Assembly: GCA_900617975.1 (NCBI GenBank)
Contig: UZAE01001321.1
Coordinates: forward strand, 1-13,886
DNA length: 13,886 nt
Reading direction: 5' to 3'
From: Rodentolepis nana
Lineage: Eukaryota; Platyhelminthes; Cestoda; Cyclophyllidea; Hymenolepididae
Below the pieces are notes generated by a model, which did not search any database, was not told the origin of the DNA, and worked only from the letters and a program-made list of their open reading frames with translations. Positions 8,632 to 13,886 of the stretch are shown one piece after another. Each line of letters opens with the position of its first letter. The stretch's first letter is position 1. The translations under genes were made by a program, and so were the position numbers.

Positions 8632-10521
8632 ATGTCAGATGTAGCACCGATGTTATGCGATAATCCCAGTCCTCAACACCTAAAACTTCCTCTTCGATCT
8701 ATTCGAACACCTTCACCACCACGCCGTCATGCTTCGCCCATCAACAGTTCTAGCTCTCATTCAACCTCTAAAACCGCCAGACTTGTAACGGCTATTCAAA
8801 TGGGACATACCAGGTGTCTTCGAAAGTATATTATCGACCTTCTAGACGAATATTCAAACCAGAAACCAACTTCTCCCTCTCTCCGTCTTAAGAACAGTAT
8901 TCTCGATCGCAGAGAAATTCCACCTCGACCTGATTATGAGTGGATTACAGCAAAAAAGCGATTATTTTACAATGATCAAGGAAGCAGTTATATAACAGAT
9001 TTTGAGCAAACCTCTAGCCCTCTTTTATGGGCCGTGGATTGCCGAGAATGGTCATGCTTACGTCTAATGTGTACAATACAAGCGAAGGAACAAGATAAAT
9101 CAGTGGATGAGTGTTCGAGTACATTTCAAGGGGCTGTATACAATCCCAGTCAACCCCAACCAGTAAGAAGGCGTGTACTTAGTACCATTAGTTCAAGATA
9201 TCCAAATTCTTTGCTCACTTCACAAAACTGTATCTGCTGTGCTCCAGAAAGCAGTCCAAGTCGTCTTGGTGATATCGGTTCTGTCCATCATGAGGATATT
9301 CCTGCTGAACTAAAAAAGAGGCTTCGTCCATTAGCTACTCTGATGCTAAGCGTATCTTTTTCCAACCTTTATAGCACTGTTAACAATTTTGACATCAGCA
9401 ATAATGTAACCCCTACTAGTCCTACCTCCAGAAGTTTTCTTGACATACGATCGTGGAAATCTGCTCAGAACAGCCCGAGAAGAGAGATGTCGCCTTCTAG
9501 TAGGTCTCCTTTTTCCACAACTACTAAAGCCGCAAACTCGATTGTACTTGTTGGTAACTTAAATACCAAAAAGCAATCTTCACGACAATGGAAAAGACCA
9601 ACACCATATCGAGCCTATTGGAATCGTGGCTCCTATACCTATCAGTCTGTTTTGGATTACTTCTTCGCAACTGGATTTGAAATAGTAGGTACACATTGTG
9701 TGACTAGACAATATACGAAAGAAGATTGTGAACACTGCAATCAGGATGTTGACCATTCAGATCATCCTAACTATCCTACTGGACCGCTGGACCCAAGAAA
9801 CGGTTTATTTCATGAACATTTTAGTCAACTTGAGCGAGTTATTCAGTCATCTGGTGTGTCTGCAAACCGTCTAGACTCAGTAATGGCGTTCAATGCCCTG
9901 GCAATTAGCGCTGGACGTCGATTAGCTGGATGGTGTTGCCATGGTGCAGAAGACGATGCTACAATCGGAACCAATACTGATGAACCACTGATTGAATGGC
10001 GAATTCTCTCGACATTAATTGATCATGGGTTAAATGAGTTTGAGTGGCTAGAATTTCTTTCTCCTCAACAAAACTTTATTGGTCATGCTTTGTGTGTCCT
10101 CGCATATCCAATTCATGGATGGAGTCGAGCTGAAGCCACGAGTTTGGCTAATCATCAACCAAAGAAAGCATCTAGAACGTTTCCCGGCTTAAACAAGTCT
10201 GGAAGTCGAAGATTTCGAAGAAGATCATCGTCACCTTTGGGACGGGACGGAATTAATAGCCAACTGCCACCAGCACCACTTGGAGCTGCACTACGACGAC
10301 AAGCATGTCTGTTATTAATAAATCTCTGGTCTCTTGGTGCTTTCACATCTCATCATATCGTCAATCGTAGAAATGGAGGGAGTACCGTTTCAAGCAGTAG
10401 AATTTGGGATCGAAGGTCCAGTGCTCAAAGGAGTCACAGCTATACTGCTACCATGGAAGGTGGTGATCTTCGTCGGATTATGCTGAAAACTTTATCTTCT
10501 CGATCGGATCAAATGCAAATG
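8632..10521 (+). CDS. Initiating exon of a large uncharacterised protein with ankyrin-like helices (3' partial)
   Basis: This frame is open for 1.9 kb in AT-rich DNA, so it is almost certainly coding. The start is the first ATG after an in-frame TAA at 8626. The exon probably ends at 10521, where ATG|GTAAGC forms a phase-0 donor. Unspliced, only three more codons precede TAA at 10531-10533. In order: a Ser/Pro/Arg-rich N-terminus (1-48); two ankyrin-like helical segments, 49-72 (AIQMGHTRCLRKYI) and 128-150 (SPLLWAVDCREWSCLRLM), split by an insertion; Ser-rich linkers with several SP sites (262-293); an aromatic-rich block 302-356 (YWNRGSYTYQSVLDYFF, then GFEIVG); a Cys/His cluster 356-378; helical segments 412-500; a basic RRFRRR stretch at 526-531; and a hydrophobic helix 555-570. 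There is no signal peptide or clear transmembrane segment. I do not recognise the family and assign no function. The 302-356 block loosely recalls the C-terminal domain of KCTD8/12/16 proteins, a weak memory-based resemblance. Confidence 0.88.
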
Positions 10522-10527
10522 GTAAGC
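10522..10527 (+). other. Predicted 5' splice donor (GTAAGC)
   Basis: GTAAGC directly follows codon 630, and the reading frame stops three codons later, as expected when an open frame runs into an intron. The last exon bases are CAAATG. If the site is not used, the protein is 633 residues and ends with a Val-Ser-Asn tail. Confidence 0.65.
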
Positions 10528-10572
10528 AATTAAAGATCTGTTTTTACCTTTCAAAAGCTCACAGTCGTTGAC

Positions 10573-10578
10573 AATAAA
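10573..10578 (+). terminator. AATAAA, possible polyadenylation signal
   Basis: A canonical hexamer lies 40 bases past the TAA at 10531-10533. It would end an unspliced or intron-retaining transcript. AATAAA is common in AT-rich DNA, so by itself this is weak. Confidence 0.3.
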
Positions 10579-13260
10579 AGACAAGGTTTCAGCTTCTCAA
10601 AAATTTTGAGAGGAATAATAGAAATTTGCTTTGGATATTCTAAGTGCCCTACGAAGTTCAGATTTAAAAGAATGGAAATTTTGTTTTCATCAGCATTTCA
10701 ATTATCGACCACACATTGCCTTTCAAAGGGGAAATTAAAATAATATTTTTTCCAAAATGCTCCTATGGGTTAGTAATGCACTATGAAAAGAATAATAATT
10801 AATCTTTTGCGCTTTCATTTTGTTCATTAATGCTTAAATCGGGAATAAATTAAAACTTCCCCTTAATACGAATAACACTTTATATAGCGAGGTAGATTAT
10901 TCTACTTGCCTCTCCAAATAAGCTTGACATGATAAAATCTCATGATAAATTTACACAAGTTTTTACCTTTGATAATTAAAATGAAATTAATCCTACTTCC
11001 AAAGACCATAAAATATCTGATTAAGTGTAGAAAAAAATATAAATAAAAAATAAATTGTTCAAGCAATGTAAACATAAATTTTTCCAGTATTTCCAAATTA
11101 ACTCAGTTATTTCTTAGCCCAAGTCATTTAATTTAGAATTCTGTTTGGTATCAATCTTGAACGTAGGCAAATCTCACTTTTTTATAACTTTCTGTGATTT
11201 ACGCTATAAAGGCGGCATAACTATTTTCGAACCCTAATGCATAATTTATCGACTGCCTCCATTACCCTTTCTACGAACGAAGAACTTTAGATTGCAAGCA
11301 TGTTTGGAAAATAATAAATATTGGCCATTTTTCCCAAAGTACTTTCTTTTGTTGAAAACTATGTTGGCAATTGATTCATATCATATTTGAGAAGATTCTA
11401 GAAGTGGTAATTGGTTTAGTAAACTTAAATACTACTAAATACTATTATCTTCAGAGGCTAGAAACTTGACATTTTAGATATTAGGAAATGCCAGAATGCT
11501 AATGAACGGAGAGCAATTTGATAAATTGTTTGGAGAGGGTGAGGGGAAATCAGATAATAGAACGGTTATGTTTTACTTAAAATTTAATCTAATCTGCAGA
11601 AAAGAGTGTAGATAACTGCACCCTTTCTAACTAACTCTCCCCATATTTTTCTAAATGCCATTAAAAGTTCATGATATTGAGAGTTTGAGATTTTAATTTA
11701 AATTAGTATTTGATGTCGATAAATTTGAAATTATTTTCATTGTCATGAGTTGATGGAAGAAGTCAGCTAAATGATTTAAAGAAAACAGAAGTCCAGTTTA
11801 ACTTAAAAAAGATATATCGGTTTAAAGCCAATCGGAAAGGCAAATATTGCACAAAAAGGCATAATAGACGTCTTTAAAGAATCAAATTTTTTTATAAAAA
11901 AATCAGTGTTTAACGACCACTTTTGATTTACCGTTTTTTCTTCTGGTAAATATTTTTTTCGCGTCAGTCCACAATACCATTTAAAAATGTAGATATACTA
12001 ACCTCAAACCTCTGCGGAAGTCGAATTTGTCAGAAATGTCAATTTGGACACAAAAGGAACCTATGGATTGTTAATTCAAGTAAAATCTACTTAAATGCAT
12101 AGATTTTAATTAAAACATCACTCCTACAATGAATGGCAAAAAAATTATTGTTATCTTTAGTTATGAGAGAGGATGTGATTAAATTTAATAATATGAAATC
12201 TGGAGAGGAATTTCTGCGCACTATACTCATGTTTCAAAGATTCGTCAATCTGTTTTCTGTTATTTAATTATTTTCTTAGTCATTAGTTTAATTATATAAA
12301 TTAATTGCAATAATTTTGTATTTTGGCAAAAGTAATATTTGATTATATTTTTATAACTTAACTTAATGTTTATTTAATTACTCTCTCAAGCAGCGTGGTT
12401 ACAGCCTACAAATATAGTTTTTTTATTTTTTCATATAATCTGTATATATGTTGTGAATATCTAGGTATGTTTTACTTTTCTGATTTGAATGGCTGACAGT
12501 AAACATAAATGTAAATCTGAAAATCATTTGCATTATCGGGCATGAACATAGTTTTGTTAGATCTGCAACCAAATATCACTCATAAATATTCGTGGTTTTT
12601 AACCACTAAAAGAAAAATTAAACTTGTGTGGTAAAACATGTGAGCCCTTGATTAAAAAATGATAATGGCTTTGAAAAATTACTTGATCTAGTCGATGGTA
12701 AAAATACTGAACCTTGAATATCTGAACTTAAATATCCCATCTACCAAATATCATTCTAATCGAATTCTATTATCAGAATTATTGACATGTCGTATCTTAT
12801 TGGTTCCCTCTCCTTTATCAATTGTTTTATTGTGTTTGTTCATGCTATTTGGATTCCACAATCATAATATATGTGAGCAACATTAATAACGTTAAGTGAT
12901 GGTTTCTTAATAAAATAAATGGGTCATGAAAACTAATACAACAGACAGCATTTCACTCGCAGTTCACATATTTTTGAAATGAATTCAAAGCGTCTCTTTT
13001 GACGGTGTTCCACAAGGAATGTTACTCAGACATGGCTCACAAAACAGATCATCAAAATTTGAAAATTCCTTTTCAAACAACCCACCCTCATATTGTAAAT
13101 CTAGTTTTGTCTTCTTGCAAGTTTTTATTGTTTAATGAATATCTTTTTTCTTGTTTAAAGACTAAAGTGGACTTTAAGGTTAAAGAAAAGGACTATATTT
13201 GTATTTAATGTCAGAGATTATGCAAATTTTGACAAAAATATCAGTAAAATCGTTGATATT

Positions 13261-13581
13261 TATTTATTTATTTCAAATGGCAGGCGTTTTGATAGTTATC
13301 ATTAGCCCTTAAGCTGACTTTTGGCTTCACAGGGGGAAGGAGCATCAAAGTGAAAGAAAGTCGAGGGATGGGGAACAGAAGAGTGGTTTACAGTTGTAAA
13401 AGAGACGGACACAAAGGCAGAGAAAATGTAAGATGAGTACTGTGGTAGGGGTTGAATATGACATACAGTGGGGTGTTGGTAGTTTGAAGTGAGAAGTCAA
13501 CTGCCTGTTAATAGACTTTTTGCCGTATGAGTATACGTTGCCCAGAGTGCCCCACGTGGAGGTAAGTCTATCGCACACCCC
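13261..13581 (-). mobile_element. SINE-like element, copy 5 (full length, 321 bp)
   Basis: Antisense-oriented full-length copy bounded by a perfect 14-bp duplication, AAATCGTTGATATT, at 13247-13260 and 13582-13595. This is the longest perfect duplication among the copies. Read on the minus strand, it begins GGGGTGTGCGATAGACTTACC and ends GCCATTTGAAATAAATAAATA, with an (AAAT)n tail at 13261-13273 of the plus strand. On the plus strand it supplies AGGTAAGT at 13560-13567, next to CCACGTGG (13552-13559). If the upstream gene continues past the window, this copy lies in its intron and places a strong donor-like sequence in the sense direction. The second palindrome, GGTGCACC, is mutated here. Confidence 0.92.
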
Positions 13582-13595
13582 AAATCGTTGATATT

Positions 13596-13886
13596 AAATG
13601 CGCTAATCAAGTTAATATTACGCAAATGAATTTTAGCCTACTTTAAGAGTAATATCTGCATCAGTTAACCTTGATTAATATTTTGGCCGAAATAAAAGCA
13701 AGAAATTGATAAAATGTATCTATGAATGTTTTTGGCTTCGTTACGATCTTTAAATACTTTCATTTTGATTGCTATTAAATGTTTTATTTTAAAAACTAGG
13801 CTTCTGTTATAGGTTATTTCAGTGAATTTTCAAAATTACAATCACTTCACTTAGTGTTCTAATTAAACTCCATTGCATTGCGAATG
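13596..13886. other. AT-rich sequence at window edge, no gene seen
   Basis: About 290 bases with no coding potential, RNA gene or repeat that I can recognise. It is either a continuation of the presumed intron or 3'-flanking DNA. Confidence 0.6.

Larger units (their letters stand above)
10522..13246 (+). other. Probable intron or 3'-flanking AT-rich sequence
   Basis: About 2.7 kb of AT-rich sequence in which I find no downstream exon, only short frames without domains. If the donor at 10522 is used, the first intron extends at least to the end of the window. If it is not used, this is 3' UTR and intergenic DNA, and AATAAA at 10573-10578 would be a polyadenylation signal about 40 bases after the stop codon. 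No RNA genes or repeats beyond simple A/T runs were seen. Confidence 0.55.

Noticed and set aside
9697..9765. Classical C2H2 zinc finger in the long exon
   Set aside because: The spacing C-x2-C-x5-H-x2-H lacks the 12-residue gap and the conserved hydrophobic residues of that finger.
10155..10346. Minus-strand 63-codon frame inside the long exon
   Set aside because: It is antisense to a well-supported coding exon and is best explained as a shadow of that frame.
10902..13208. Small frames at 10902-11096 (-), 12695-12886 (+) and 12999-13208 (+)
   Set aside because: All are under 70 codons in AT-rich sequence with AT-driven composition (Phe, Leu, Ile, Lys) and no domain or clear acceptor-donor pair marking an exon.

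Overview
The window is AT-rich eukaryotic nuclear DNA. A single long protein-coding exon sits in about 12 kb of non-coding sequence full of stop codons. The exon ends in a GT splice donor, the flanks carry short interspersed elements with target-site duplications, and there is no operon-like packing, so this is not prokaryotic. The serine-rich protein, low GC and repeat style would suit a helminth such as a flatworm (cestode or trematode), but no sequence here is diagnostic and that placement is a weak inference.

Layout. 1-40 is an AT microsatellite. 41-8527 is intergenic or 5'-flanking DNA with four copies of one short repeat family (1644-1959, 3544-3818, about 5670-5846, 7560-7872) and one GC-rich island of unclear origin (about 6330-6620). 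8528-8631 is a GC-richer 5' leader or proximal promoter. 8632-10521 is the initiating exon of a gene I do not recognise: 630 codons with degenerate ankyrin-like helices near the N-terminus, Ser/Pro-rich linkers, an aromatic-rich folded-looking block and a Cys/His cluster. From 10522 to the window end I see only intron or 3'-flanking sequence, with a fifth repeat copy at 13261-13581.

The best-supported discovery is the repeat family. Four of five copies share the same 5' and 3' ends and are flanked by 13-15 bp direct repeats, different at each locus. Each ends in an A-rich or simple-repeat tail. This is the signature of a SINE mobilised by a LINE. The first ~60 bp and last ~45 bp are well conserved while the pyrimidine-rich middle is not. 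All four 5'-complete copies keep an eight-base block, ACTTACCT, complementary to a consensus 5' splice site, so one strand of every copy carries AGGTAAGT. I could not find clear Pol III A/B boxes, so the origin of the head is open.

Only one gene is visible, so nothing can be said about genes acting together.
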